Assembly: GCF_000455205.1 (NCBI RefSeq)
Contig: NZ_AUWQ01000041.1
Coordinates: 1 to 64,000 of the forward strand
Reading direction: 5' to 3'
Source: Mycobacterium sp. UM_CSW
Lineage (GTDB): Bacteria > Actinomycetota > Actinomycetes > Mycobacteriales > Mycobacteriaceae
DNA length: 64,000 nt
Shown here: in pieces, positions 1-8,727 of the stretch
Numbering within the stretch: position 1 is the first letter of the stretch
Layout: each line of letters starts with the position of its first letter
Translations under genes and position numbers: made by a program
The notes under the pieces: generated by a model
Databases searched by the model: none
The model's input: the letters and a program-made list of their open reading frames with translations, nothing else
Told to the model about the DNA's origin: nothing

Positions 1-17
1 CACCAACAAACTTAGGG

Positions 18-80
18 ATTCCGCATGAACTTCGCGGAGATCCGCCAAGCGCTGTGCCGCAAGCTATGCGCTGCCGGTCA
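18..80 (+). repeat. 63-bp dispersed intergenic element, copy A
   Basis: This stretch aligns without gaps to 9201-9263 (about 51 of 63 identical by eye) and to 20231-20293 (about 47 of 63). All three copies lie on the plus strand upstream of a plus-strand gene; this one is 156 nt before the MMPL gene. Best conserved blocks are ATTCCGCA, GAACTTCGC, CAAGCGC and GTGCCGCAA. The function is unknown. A promoter, regulator site or short structured RNA are all possible. Confidence 0.7.
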
Positions 81-145
81 ACGAACGTGAGCGGCGGGAG
101 GGCCGAGACGACATCGCCGACTCCGTAGGCGACTCTCGGATGCGC

Positions 146-159
146 TATCGCATGCGATA
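146..159. promoter_or_regulatory. 14-bp perfect palindrome upstream of the MMPL gene
   Basis: TATCGCATGCGATA is a perfect inverted repeat ending 76 nt before the MMPL start codon. The size and symmetry fit a dimeric repressor such as a TetR-family protein, which often control MMPL transporters. No regulator gene is visible next to it within the window. Confidence 0.45.
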
Positions 160-235
160 TCGGACTCGTGGATCATCGTATGACCGCCGGTCGGTACTGA
201 TGTGGCGCAAGTGACCTGAGCTGGAGAGGAGCGTC

Positions 236-2533
236 GTGCTGAACGGAATCGCCCGCCTGGCCATCGCGGCGCCGCGCCGCGTCATGGCGGTGGCGGTTTT
301 CGTCATGGTCTGCACCGCGATCTTCGGCATCCCGGTCAGCAAGACCCTGTTGCCCGGCGGGTGGTTCGACCCCGGCTCCGAATCGTCGCGGGCGTCGGCG
401 TTGCTCTCGCAGAAGTTCGGTCAGGGCGACATGGTCATGCTGATCACCCTGACCTCCGACGGCGGTGCACAGGGATCCCGTGCCGCCGCGGTCGGCACCG
501 ACCTCGTTCGGCGGCTGCAGAATTCACCGCACGTGGGGCAGGTGCGGTCGGCGTGGACCGTGCCGCCGGCGGCGGCGCGCGCCTTCATCAGCAACGACGG
601 CAAAACCGGTTTGATCGTTGCGGCGATTTCCGGCGGCGAGGCCAACGCCCAGAAGTATGCCGAGCGCCTGTCGGACGAACTTGCCCATGACCGCGACGGT
701 GTCGCGGTGCGGTTCGGCGGGGAGGCAACCGTCACATGGCAAGTGGACGACCAGACCCGGGAAGACCTCTTGGTCATGGAGTCGCTGGCGCTGCCGCTGA
801 GTTTTGTGGTGCTGGTCTGGATCTTCGGGGGGTTGTTCGCGGCGGCGCTGCCGGTGGCCGTCGGCGGGTTCGCGATCCTCGGTGCGATGGCGTCGCTGCG
901 CATGGTTTCGCTGTTCACCAACGTGTCGATCTTCGCGCTGAACCTGACCGTCGCGATGGGCGCCGCGCTGGCCATCGACTACACGCTGCTGATCCTCAGC
1001 CGGTTCCGGGATGAGTTGGCAGAGGGTCAAACTCGCGATGCGGCGCTGATCCGCACGATGGCGACGGCGGGCCGCACGGTGTTGTTCTCGGCGATGACGG
1101 TGGCGTTGTCGATGGCCACCATGGCGCTGTTCCCGCAATACTTCCTGAAATCGTTCGCCTATGCGGGGGTCGCGGTGGTCGCGTTCGCGGTGGCCGCCGC
1201 GGTCGTGGTCACCCCGGCGGCGGTCGTGCTGCTGGGCGAGCGCCTCGATTCCCTGGACGTGCGGCGGTTGGCGCGCCGGATCCTGCGGCTGCCCCCCTTC
1301 CGGCTGGCTCCGGTCGAACGGCGCATCTGGTATCGATGGACGCGGTCCGTCACCCGCCACGCGGCGCCGATCGCCATCGCCATCGTCGCGCTGCTGTTGC
1401 TGCTCGGCTCACCCTTCCGCGATGTGCGATGGGGCGTCGTCGATGACCGGGTCCTGCCCACCTCGGCCTCCGCGCGCCAGGTCGGCGGCCAGCTGCGCAC
1501 CGGCTTCCCGGGCAGCGGCGTGCCCGACGTCACGGTCGTGCTGCCGAACGCGGCCGGAGTCGGCCCGGCCGACCTCAATCCGTACGCCGCCGCCCTGTCG
1601 CGGGTGCCGGACGTCTCGTCGGTGTCCTCGCCGGGCGGCACGTTCGTCGGCGGCAGGCTGGCCGGGCCGCCGTCGGGGTCGGCCGCCATCACCGACGGCG
1701 CCGCGTTCATGACCGTGGCCACGACGGCACCGCTGTATTCGGCCGCCTCCAACGCGCAGCTCGACCGGCTGCACGCCGTCCCAACTCCGTCGGGACGGCC
1801 GGTGCTGCTCGCGGGCGCCGCCCAGGGTAATCGCGACACCGTGCACGCGATCACCGCCCGCCTGCCGCTGGTGCTCACGATCATCGCCGTGATCACGCTG
1901 GTGCTGGTTTTCCTGCTGACCGGAAGCGCGGTGTTGCCGTTCGAGGCTTTGGTGACCAACACCCTGTCGCTGGCCGCGGCATTCGGCGCGGTGGTGTGGG
2001 TGTTTCAGCAGGGGCACCTGGGCGGGCTCGGCACCGCGGCGACCGGCACGATCGGCGTGGACCTGCCGGTGCTGTTGTTCTGCATAGCTTTTGGGCTCTC
2101 GATGGATTACGAGGTGTTCCTGATCGCGCGGATCCGGGAGTACTGGCTGGCCTCACACCGGGGCTGGGGCGCCAACGACCGGAGCATCGCGCTCGGCGTG
2201 GCGCACACCGGCCGGGTGATCACGGCCGCGGCGCTGATCATGGCGATCTCCTTCGTGGCGTTGATGGCTGCACAGGTGTCGCTCATGAGGCTGTTCGGGT
2301 TCGGGCTCACGGTCGCGGTGCTGGTCGACGCCACGCTGGTCCGGATGCTGCTGGTGCCGGCGGTCATGCACCTGCTCGGCCGGGCCAACTGGTGGGCGCC
2401 CGGATGGTTGGCCCGGCTGCATGACAGGGTCGGGTTCAGCGAGAGCGCGGAGCGCGGGGCGGACACCGAGAAATCCGACTGGCGGGTGATCGGTCGCCGG
2501 GTGCTGTTCGGCGTGCAGAGCGGGCCGGTCTGA
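236..2533 (+). CDS. MMPL-family (RND superfamily) membrane transporter
   Basis: The 765-residue protein has the two-fold layout of mycobacterial MmpL proteins: TM1 near residues 15-35, a first periplasmic loop to about 180, a TM bundle to about 340, then the same plan again from about 375. Each half carries the conserved proton-relay-type Asp-Tyr pair, AIDYT near residue 247 and SMDYE near 622. MMPL proteins export lipids or siderophores using proton motive force. The GTG start follows GAGAGGAG at good spacing. N-terminal wording resembles MmpL13, which is split in M. tuberculosis, but I cannot prove orthology. The substrate is unknown. The stop abuts that of the convergent next gene. Confidence 0.9.
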   Translation: MLNGIARLAIAAPRRVMAVAVFVMVCTAIFGIPVSKTLLPGGWFDPGSESSRASALLSQKFGQGDMVMLITLTSDGGAQGSRAAAVGTDLVRRLQNSPHVGQVRSAWTVPPAAARAFISNDGKTGLIVAAISGGEANAQKYAERLSDELAHDRDGVAVRFGGEATVTWQVDDQTREDLLVMESLALPLSFVVLVWIFGGLFAAALPVAVGGFAILGAMASLRMVSLFTNVSIFALNLTVAMGAALAIDYTLLILSRFRDELAEGQTRDAALIRTMATAGRTVLFSAMTVALSMATMALFPQYFLKSFAYAGVAVVAFAVAAAVVVTPAAVVLLGERLDSLDVRRLARRILRLPPFRLAPVERRIWYRWTRSVTRHAAPIAIAIVALLLLLGSPFRDVRWGVVDDRVLPTSASARQVGGQLRTGFPGSGVPDVTVVLPNAAGVGPADLNPYAAALSRVPDVSSVSSPGGTFVGGRLAGPPSGSAAITDGAAFMTVATTAPLYSAASNAQLDRLHAVPTPSGRPVLLAGAAQGNRDTVHAITARLPLVLTIIAVITLVLVFLLTGSAVLPFEALVTNTLSLAAAFGAVVWVFQQGHLGGLGTAATGTIGVDLPVLLFCIAFGLSMDYEVFLIARIREYWLASHRGWGANDRSIALGVAHTGRVITAAALIMAISFVALMAAQVSLMRLFGFGLTVAVLVDATLVRMLLVPAVMHLLGRANWWAPGWLARLHDRVGFSESAERGADTEKSDWRVIGRRVLFGVQSGPV

Positions 2534-2785
2534 TCAGACGGCGATAGCCTCGTCGACCGCGGGCTCGGAGAGCGCGCGGCGGCCGGTCAACAGGAGCAGC
2601 GCCAGTTCCTGGTCGGCGAAACGCTCGACGAGAAGCGGGACGTACTCCCGCACCGGTCGCCCCTCGAACCGGGCCTGAACACCCTGCACGACGGCGGCCA
2701 CGGTTTGCGCGGGAATGGTCGAATACTTGCTGGTCAACCGATCGGCCACCTGGGCGATGATCGTCTGTTCACTCAACTCGATCAC
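2534..2785 (-). CDS. small three-helix-bundle protein, function unknown
   Basis: The 83-residue protein is all-helical, acidic and soluble, with no signal peptide. It resembles the small actinobacterial proteins described as having a three-helix-bundle dimerisation domain (N-terminal ELSEQTIIAQVADRL, then a VVQGVQARF helix). It starts with GTG and is convergent with the MMPL gene, their stop codons being adjacent. The next gene upstream is divergent, so the two share a roughly 100-bp promoter region. No enzymatic motif is visible. Confidence 0.7.
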   Translation of the reverse strand: MIELSEQTIIAQVADRLTSKYSTIPAQTVAAVVQGVQARFEGRPVREYVPLLVERFADQELALLLLTGRRALSEPAVDEAIAV

Positions 2786-2863
2786 CGCGCCAGGTTCGCA
2801 TGCGTTTCACACCGAAGTCAAACTCCGTTAACGGGGGATCGGGAGCCCCTGTCGGGCGGATAG

Positions 2864-2887
2864 CTGAGTATTGTGTACTATACTGAG
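2864..2887. promoter_or_regulatory. Inverted-repeat operator at the 4Fe-4S gene start
   Basis: The core AGTATTGTGTACTATACT (2867-2884) is a near-palindrome with perfect AGTAT/ATACT arms, extended by CT/AG on the outside. It ends one base before the ATG at 2889 and would block transcription or translation start if occupied. This TetR-like operator geometry is seen directly. The cognate regulator is not identifiable here. Confidence 0.5.
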
Positions 2888-2888
2888 C

Positions 2889-3920
2889 ATGGCGGAAAAA
2901 CTCCCGGCGAAGCTGGCGGAACACCCCACCGTGAAGAAGGTGAGCGCCCGCCAGAAACGGCGCCCCGGCGTGTTGGACGCCGACTGGCTGCGCGAGCTGT
3001 GCCTGGCCGCCGGCGCCGACGACGTCGCGTTCGCCGCCGTGGACAACCCCGACCTGGCCTCGGAGGTGGAGCACGTCCAGGCCGCGCTGCCGGGAACCAG
3101 GAGCTACATCTCGCTGGTGGTCAAGATGAACCGCGACAACGTGCGCTCGACGGCGCGCAGCGTCGCGAACCAGGAGTTCCACCGCAGCGGCGAAGTGCTC
3201 AACGAAGCGGCCCACCGGATCGTGCGCCGGCTGCAGGACACCGGTTATCGGGCCCTGAACCCGTCGGCGACGTTCCCGATGGAGATGGACAACTTCCCCG
3301 GCCGCATCTGGGTGGTGGCACACAAGCCCGTCGCGGTGGCCGCGGGCCTTGGCGTTATGGGCATCCACCGCAACGTGATTCACCCGCGGTTCGGCAACTT
3401 CATCCTGCTGGGCACGATCCTGGTGGACGCCGCGATCAGCAGCTACGGCGAGCCGCTGGATTACAGCCCGTGCCTCGAGTGCAAGTTGTGCGTGGCGGCG
3501 TGCCCGGTCGGCGCGATCGGCAAGGACGGCGACTTCGACTTCGTCTCCTGCTCAGTGCACAACTACCGCGAGTTCATGGGTGGGTTCACCGACTGGGTGC
3601 AGACGGTCGCGGATAGCGCTGACGCAGCCGACTTCCGTTCGCGGGTCAGCGATTCGGAGAACGCGTCGATGTGGCAGAGCCTGTCGTTCAAGCCGAACTA
3701 CAAGGCCGCCTACTGCCTGGCGGTGTGCCCGGCGGGGGAAGAGGTCATCGAGCCCTACCTGGAGAACCGCAAGGGCTTCATGGACTTGGTGCTGAAACCG
3801 CTGCAGGACAAGAAGGAGACGTTGTACGTGCTGCCGAACTCGCGGGCGAAGGCGCACGCCGAACGCCGCTATCCGCACAAGCCGGTGAAGGTCGTCGACA
3901 GCGGTATCCGGGGGCGCTAG
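2889..3920 (+). CDS. 4Fe-4S double-cluster protein, epoxyqueuosine-reductase-like
   Basis: The 343-residue protein has an N-terminal alpha/beta region and a central ferredoxin-like motif, CLECKLCVAACP (C-x2-C-x2-C-x3-CP). Further cysteines, in CSVHN and CLAVCP, complete a second cluster. This arrangement is found in QueG and related reductive-dehalogenase-like oxidoreductases. I see no clear cobalamin-binding evidence, so queuosine chemistry is not asserted. I chose ATG 2889 over TTG 2871, because the upstream start lies inside the operator palindrome. Substrate and electron donor are unknown. Confidence 0.8.
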   Translation: MAEKLPAKLAEHPTVKKVSARQKRRPGVLDADWLRELCLAAGADDVAFAAVDNPDLASEVEHVQAALPGTRSYISLVVKMNRDNVRSTARSVANQEFHRSGEVLNEAAHRIVRRLQDTGYRALNPSATFPMEMDNFPGRIWVVAHKPVAVAAGLGVMGIHRNVIHPRFGNFILLGTILVDAAISSYGEPLDYSPCLECKLCVAACPVGAIGKDGDFDFVSCSVHNYREFMGGFTDWVQTVADSADAADFRSRVSDSENASMWQSLSFKPNYKAAYCLAVCPAGEEVIEPYLENRKGFMDLVLKPLQDKKETLYVLPNSRAKAHAERRYPHKPVKVVDSGIRGR

Positions 3921-4323
3921 GGGCCGGCCGGGCGAACCGCAAGGCGCTCGGCTGCACCATGTTTCGCCGGTCCCGCGCCGATGCGGGCCGGACGTTTCTC
4001 TCAGCGTGACTTTTATCCGCGGGCCCCGCTTCGGCCCGAAGTGAGCGCCGCAGGCGCGGCCGACCATCGCGCCCGCGCCGCGGGGCCGTCGTCGCACCGC
4101 GCCCGCGTCCGCGAATCGGCGAAGCCCTCCTCGACCTGTGCCTTTGCCGTCGATGGCACCGATTGGTTGCTGCGCATGTGGATCGACAACGGGATCGAGT
4201 CAATCGATCACGCGCGATCCCGGCGTTACGGTCGGGTTACACCGCCCGCTTTGCGTGTGACGTAGTGCGGGCGGCGTGGGTGGGCCGCGTTGCTGTCCGC
4301 GCGCCGACGGGGGCTTGCGCTGT
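3921..4323. other. Intergenic stretch without a supported gene
   Basis: I see no convincing gene, RNA or repeat here. Short GC-rich open frames exist on both strands but lack family resemblance and ribosome-binding sites. The 3' end holds the upstream part of the promoter for the cysteine-rich leader ORF. Confidence 0.5.
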
Positions 4324-4329
4324 TAGGCT
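4324..4329 (+). promoter_or_regulatory. -10 box of the leaderless cysteine uORF
   Basis: TAGGCT fits the mycobacterial TANNNT -10 element. It is separated by exactly 7 nt from the ATG at 4337, so the transcript would begin at the start codon itself (leaderless). Confidence 0.6.
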
Positions 4330-4336
4330 TCCCGCC

Positions 4337-4387
4337 ATGCACGCGGTAGCCCTTGTTTGCTCCCCATTCGTGCATTGTTGTCGCTGA
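4337..4387 (+). CDS. Leaderless cysteine-rich leader peptide of the sulfate operon
   Basis: The 16-codon ORF encodes MHAVALVCSPFVHCCR, three cysteines with two adjacent just before the stop. Cys is a rare residue, so this density is informative. It lies 109 nt upstream of subI and behind a leaderless promoter. Cysteine-rich leaderless uORFs that make downstream sulfur-assimilation genes respond to cysteine supply have been described in mycobacteria. This one has the right layout and neighbour: slow decoding at the Cys codons would report low cysteine to the sulfate importer. The peptide itself probably has no function. Confidence 0.7.
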   Translation: MHAVALVCSPFVHCCR

Positions 4388-4441
4388 CTCGTAAGCCCGT
4401 GCGCGGATTGGGAGTTGGTAAAGACCGGTTGATGTTCTAGC

Positions 4442-4490
4442 GCCTTCCGCAGCCACGGGACCGACACGCCCGAGTCCCATCCCGGAAGGC
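4442..4490 (+). promoter_or_regulatory. RBS-sequestering hairpin before subI
   Basis: GCCTTCCG (4442-4449) is the exact complement of CGGAAGGC (4483-4490), and inside them GGGAC (4457-4461) pairs with GTCCC (4474-4478). The 3' strand contains GGAAGG (4484-4489), the only good Shine-Dalgarno sequence for the subI TTG start, at 7-nt spacing. In this fold the subI RBS is inaccessible, giving a plausible switch coupled to the uORF upstream. Confidence 0.6.
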
Positions 4491-4496
4491 CACCAA

Positions 4497-5543
4497 TTGC
4501 TCAGCGACATCCGAAGCACACGGCAGGGGCGGCGCGCCCGCCAGCTGGCCGCGCTGACCCTTGTGGTCGGCATGGTCGCGGCATGCGGCGGCGGCGCCAG
4601 CGACATCGCGGGCGGCACCGGCCCGGCCAACGCGAACACGAAGATCACCCTGGTCGCCTATTCGGTCCCGGAACCGGGCTGGAGCAAGGTGATTCCGGCG
4701 TTCAACGCCTCGCAGGAGGGTCGGGGCGTGCAGGTGATCACGTCCTACGGGGCCTCCGCCGACCAGTCCCGGGGCGTCGTCGAGGGCAAACCGGCAGACA
4801 TCGTGAACTTCTCGGTCGAGCCGGACGTCACCCGGTTGGTCAAGGCCGGCAAGGTCTCCGCGGACTGGGACAAGGGCGTCGCCAGCGGGATTCCCTTCGG
4901 GTCGGTGGTGACACTGGTTGTCCGCAAAGGCAATCCGAAGAACATCCGCGATTGGGACGACCTGCTGCGCCCCGGCATCGAGGTCGTCACGCCCAGCCCG
5001 CTGAGTTCGGGCGGTGCCAAGTGGAACCTGCTCGCCCCGTATGCAGCCAAAAGCGGCGGCGGCCGGGACACCAACGCCGGCGTCGATTTCATCAGCAAGC
5101 TGGTGCACGAGCACGTCAAATTGCGTCCGAGTTCGGGTCGTCTGGCCACGGGTGTCTTCATCGAAGGCAGCGGTGACGTGTTGATCAGCTACGAGAACGA
5201 GGCCATCGCCATTGAGCGGCAAGGAAAATCGGTGGAACACGTCAATCCGACTCAGACCTTCAAGATCGAGAACCCGCTGGCGGTGGTGAGCACCAGTGCG
5301 CACCTGGATGCCGCGACCGCGTTCAAGAATTTCCAGTACACCGCCGAGGCGCAGAAGTTGTGGGCGCAGGCCGGTTTCCGGCCGGTCGACCCCGCCGTGG
5401 CCGACAAGTTCCGCGACCAGTACCCGGTGCCGGTGAAGTTGTGGACGATCGCCGACCTGGGCGGCTGGAGCAAGGTGGACGCGCAGCTGTTCGACAGGAG
5501 CGGCGGCAGCATCACCAAGGTCTACCTGCAGGCGACCGGATGA
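4497..5543 (+). CDS. subI: Sulfate-binding lipoprotein SubI
   Basis: The 348-residue protein is the extracytoplasmic solute-binding component of the sulfate/thiosulfate ABC importer. A signal peptide ends in the lipobox VAAC with the lipidated Cys at residue 30, followed by a periplasmic-binding-protein fold (early VAYSVPEPGW segment; ITSYGASADQSRGVVEGKPADIV ligand-binding region). The TTG start is chosen from GGAAGG 7 nt upstream. The stop overlaps the cysT start by ATGA, so the genes are translationally coupled. Expression is probably attenuated by the Cys uORF and hairpin immediately upstream. Confidence 0.93.
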   Translation: MLSDIRSTRQGRRARQLAALTLVVGMVAACGGGASDIAGGTGPANANTKITLVAYSVPEPGWSKVIPAFNASQEGRGVQVITSYGASADQSRGVVEGKPADIVNFSVEPDVTRLVKAGKVSADWDKGVASGIPFGSVVTLVVRKGNPKNIRDWDDLLRPGIEVVTPSPLSSGGAKWNLLAPYAAKSGGGRDTNAGVDFISKLVHEHVKLRPSSGRLATGVFIEGSGDVLISYENEAIAIERQGKSVEHVNPTQTFKIENPLAVVSTSAHLDAATAFKNFQYTAEAQKLWAQAGFRPVDPAVADKFRDQYPVPVKLWTIADLGGWSKVDAQLFDRSGGSITKVYLQATG

Positions 5544-6430
5544 CCGCGGCCGTTCTCCCCGACCCGGAAGCGGTCCGGCCGGAACTCGAACCACCCGCCG
5601 GTGAGCTGCCGGAGCCCCGCCCCCCGCGTGCCCCCGGCCCGCCCGGCGGGACGTCGCTTCAGGTCGGCGTGGCGACGCTGTGGCTCTCGCTGATCGTGCT
5701 GCTGCCGCTGGCCGCCATTGCCTGGCAGGCCGTCGGTGGGGGCTGGCAGGCGTTCTGGCTGGCGGTCACATCTCACGCCGCGCTGGAGTCGTTCAAGGTG
5801 ACGCTGACGGTTTCGGTGGTGGTCACCATCGTCAACCTGGTGTTCGGGCTGGCGACCGCCTGGGTGCTGGTGCGCGACGACTTCGTCGGCAAAGGAGTGC
5901 TCGACGCCATCATCGACCTGCCGTTCGCGCTGCCCACCATCGTCACCAGCCTGGTCATGCTGGCCCTCTATGGCAAGAACAGCCCGGTAGGCATTCACTT
6001 GCAGCACACCCCGCCGGGCGTGGCGGTGGCGTTGATCTTCGTGACGCTGCCGATGGTGGTGCGGGCCATCCAGCCCGTGCTGCTGGAAATCGACCGCGAA
6101 GCCGAGGAGGCGGCGGCGTCCCTGGGTGCGACCGGTCCCAAGGTTTTCACCTCGGTCGTGTTGCCGTCGCTGACGCCGGCCTTGTTATCCGGTGCCGGCC
6201 TGGCGTTTTCGCGTTGCATCGGCGAGTTCGGTTCGGTGGTGACGATCGGCGGGCAGGTGCCGGGCAAGACCGAGGTGTCGTCGCAGTGGATCCGCGCCCT
6301 GATCGAGAACGACGACCGCACCGGCGCCGCCGCCATATCCATTGTCACGCTGTCGATTTCGTTCACCGTGCTGCTGCTCTTGCGCATCGTGGGCGGCCGG
6401 AGGGCCAAACGCGAGGAGAAGGCCGCATGA
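5540..6430 (+). CDS. cysT: Sulfate ABC transporter permease CysT
   Basis: The 296-residue inner-membrane permease begins at ATG 5540, overlapping the subI stop. A proline-rich cytoplasmic N-terminus (residues 1-35) precedes about six TM helices. The EAA-type loop that contacts the ATPase is visible as EEAAASLGATGPKVF. With CysW it forms the heterodimeric channel for sulfate or thiosulfate entering the assimilation pathway. It ends in an ATGA overlap with cysW. Confidence 0.92.
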   Translation: MTAAVLPDPEAVRPELEPPAGELPEPRPPRAPGPPGGTSLQVGVATLWLSLIVLLPLAAIAWQAVGGGWQAFWLAVTSHAALESFKVTLTVSVVVTIVNLVFGLATAWVLVRDDFVGKGVLDAIIDLPFALPTIVTSLVMLALYGKNSPVGIHLQHTPPGVAVALIFVTLPMVVRAIQPVLLEIDREAEEAAASLGATGPKVFTSVVLPSLTPALLSGAGLAFSRCIGEFGSVVTIGGQVPGKTEVSSQWIRALIENDDRTGAAAISIVTLSISFTVLLLLRIVGGRRAKREEKAA

Positions 6431-7236
6431 GCTCGGGGCGCTACGCGCTCCGCTCGGTGGTGCTGGCCTACCTCGGTGTGGTGCTGGTCGCTCCGGTGGT
6501 CATCATCTTGTGGCGCACCTTCCGGCCCGGCCTCGCTCAGTTCTACACGTGGATCAGCACGCCGGCGGCCATCTCGGCCCTGCACCTGTCGCTGCTGGTG
6601 GTGGCCATCGTGGTGCCGCTCAACGTCATATTCGGTGTCTTGGTCTCACTCCTGTTGGCGCGCAGCCGATTCCGCGGCCGGGGAGTGCTGCAGACGGTCG
6701 TGGACCTACCGTTCGCGGTCTCGCCGATCATCGTGGGCGTCGCGCTGATCGTGCTCTGGGGCTCGGCCGGCGCGCTGGGTTTCGTCGAAAAGGATCTCGG
6801 CATTCCGGTGATCTTCAGTACCCCCGGCATCGTGCTGGCCAGCATCTTCGTCACCCTGCCGTTCGTGGTGCGCGAGGTCCAACCGGTGCTGCAGGAAGTG
6901 GGGACCGAGCAGGAACAGGCGGCCGCGACGCTGGGTTCGGGTTGGTGGCAGACTTTTTGGCGGATCACGCTGCCGTCCATCCGGTGGGGATTGACCTACG
7001 GCATCCTGTTGACCACCGCGCGCACCCTCGGCGAGTTCGGCGGGGTCATCATGGTGTCGTCCAACCTGCCGGGGGAATCGCAGACGCTCACGCTGCTGGT
7101 GAACGATCGCTACAACCGTGGGGCCGAATACGGCGCCTACGCGCTGTCGACGCTGATGATGGGCGTCGCGGTCGCGTTTCTGATCGTCAAGGCCATTCTG
7201 CTCATTCGCCGGGCGCGAGCTCGGGCCCAGGCATGA
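6427..7236 (+). CDS. cysW: Sulfate ABC transporter permease CysW
   Basis: The 269-residue permease has six predicted TM helices and the EAA loop [17 protein letters not shown]. It is the partner of CysT in the sulfate importer. The ATG at 6427 overlaps the cysT stop. Sixteen bases separate its stop from cysA. Confidence 0.92.
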   Translation: MSSGRYALRSVVLAYLGVVLVAPVVIILWRTFRPGLAQFYTWISTPAAISALHLSLLVVAIVVPLNVIFGVLVSLLLARSRFRGRGVLQTVVDLPFAVSPIIVGVALIVLWGSAGALGFVEKDLGIPVIFSTPGIVLASIFVTLPFVVREVQPVLQEVGTEQEQAAATLGSGWWQTFWRITLPSIRWGLTYGILLTTARTLGEFGGVIMVSSNLPGESQTLTLLVNDRYNRGAEYGAYALSTLMMGVAVAFLIVKAILLIRRARARAQA

Positions 7237-7252
7237 CAAGGAGACAACAACC

Positions 7253-8314
7253 ATGAGCGAAAACGGGGGCGACCCGACCGCGTACGCGATCACGGTGCGG
7301 GACGCCTATAAGCGTTATGGCGATTTCGTGGCGTTGGATCATGTGGACTTCGTGGTGCCGAAGGGTTCGTTGACGGCGTTGTTGGGGCCCAGTGGGTCGG
7401 GCAAGTCGACGCTGTTGCGCGCCATCGCGGGGCTGGATCACCCCGACTCCGGCACGGTGACGATCGACGGCCGTGATGTCACGGGGGTGCCACCGCAGCG
7501 GCGCGGGATCGGGTTCGTGTTTCAGCATTATGCGGCGTTCAAGCACCTGACGGTGCGCGACAACGTGGCCTATGGGCTCAAGATCCGCAAGCGGCCCAAG
7601 GCCGAGATCAAGAAGAAGGTGGACAACCTGCTGGAGGTGGTGGGGCTCAGCGGTTTTCAGACCCGTTATCCCAACCAGCTTTCCGGCGGTCAGCGCCAGC
7701 GCATGGCGTTGGCCCGCGCGCTGGCGGTCGATCCGCAGGTGTTGTTGCTCGACGAGCCGTTCGGGGCGCTGGATGCCAAGGTGCGCGAGGATTTGCGGGC
7801 GTGGTTGCGCCGCCTGCACGACGAGGTGCACGTCACCACGGTGTTGGTGACCCACGATCAGCAGGAGGCGCTGGACGTGGCCGATCGGATCGCGGTGCTC
7901 AACAAGGGCCGCATCGAGCAGGTCGGGTCACCGCTCGAGGTCTACGACTCCCCGGCGAACACATTCGTGATGTCGTTCCTGGGCGCGGTGTCCGTGCTCA
8001 ACGGTGCCCTGGTGCGCCCGCACGACATTCGGGTGGGCCGCAACCCCGAGATGGCGGTGGCCGGCGGCGACGGCACGGCGGAGTCGATCGGGGTGGTGCG
8101 GGCCACCGTCGATCGGGTGGTGGCGCTGGGCTTCGAGGTGCGCGTGGAACTGACCGCCGAGGCCACCGGGGGCCCGTTCACCGCGCAGATCACCCGCGGT
8201 GACGCCGAGGCACTGGCCCTGCGCGACGGCGACACCGTCTACGTGCGTGCGACCCGCGTGCCGCCGATCGCCAGCGAGGTGACGGAGGATCAGGCGGGAG
8301 TCGGCTCGGCCTGA
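7253..8314 (+). CDS. cysA: Sulfate ABC transporter ATP-binding protein CysA
   Basis: The 353-residue ATPase has Walker [10 protein letters not shown] (about residues 45-53), the Q-loop VFQHY, signature LSGGQRQR (about 142), Walker B VLLLDEP (about 163) and the switch histidine in VTHDQ. The C-terminal 110 residues form the TOBE-type regulatory domain typical of sulfate/molybdate ATPases. The start follows AAGGAGACAACAACC. It energises CysT/CysW import of sulfate delivered by SubI. Confidence 0.94.
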   Translation: MSENGGDPTAYAITVRDAYKRYGDFVALDHVDFVVPKGSLTALLGPSGSGKSTLLRAIAGLDHPDSGTVTIDGRDVTGVPPQRRGIGFVFQHYAAFKHLTVRDNVAYGLKIRKRPKAEIKKKVDNLLEVVGLSGFQTRYPNQLSGGQRQRMALARALAVDPQVLLLDEPFGALDAKVREDLRAWLRRLHDEVHVTTVLVTHDQQEALDVADRIAVLNKGRIEQVGSPLEVYDSPANTFVMSFLGAVSVLNGALVRPHDIRVGRNPEMAVAGGDGTAESIGVVRATVDRVVALGFEVRVELTAEATGGPFTAQITRGDAEALALRDGDTVYVRATRVPPIASEVTEDQAGVGSA

Positions 8315-8328
8315 CGAGCACGCCTGTT

Positions 8329-8664
8329 TTACCCGGTGGTCGTCCGGTATTGCGGGCAGTACGCGGACGACGACAGCCCCAGGAAGAAGCCGGCCTGCCT
8401 GGCCGAGAGATTCGCGTCCTTCATCAGCTTCATGACGAGCAGGGGCCGCGTGGTGCCCTGGTCGAGTAGTGCACACATATTCCTGCCCATCCCGATGGCG
8501 ACGTTGTTATCGGAAATCGGGATCCCCTGGCTCGCAAGGGCGGCGATGAACGCGTCATCGTTTTGGTCGGCCGATGCCGGCGCGGCGAAGAGCGGCGCCG
8601 CGGCGGAAAGCAGGACCGCCACTAACGTCGACCACTTTCCAGAACCCATGTGCGGATGGGCCAC
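8329..8664 (-). CDS. DUF732 small secreted protein
   Basis: The 111-residue protein has a signal peptide (hydrophobic LVAVLLSAAAPLFA, cleavage after ASA) and the DUF732 core: DDAFIAAL, a central Cys, and a C-terminal Cys in the SSAYCPQYR segment, probably disulfide-linked. DUF732 proteins are common, secreted and of unknown function in mycobacteria. A GTG start at 8664 is chosen because AAGAGGA lies just upstream; an ATG at 8649 is the alternative. It is a tandem paralogue of 8728-9102. Confidence 0.85.
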   Translation of the reverse strand: MAHPHMGSGKWSTLVAVLLSAAAPLFAAPASADQNDDAFIAALASQGIPISDNNVAIGMGRNMCALLDQGTTRPLLVMKLMKDANLSARQAGFFLGLSSSAYCPQYRTTTG

Positions 8665-8727
8665 TGTTCCTCTTAGTGCGGGCGAATGTGCTTCGGTTCA
8701 AAAATAACCGTTAAGGCAAGAACACCC

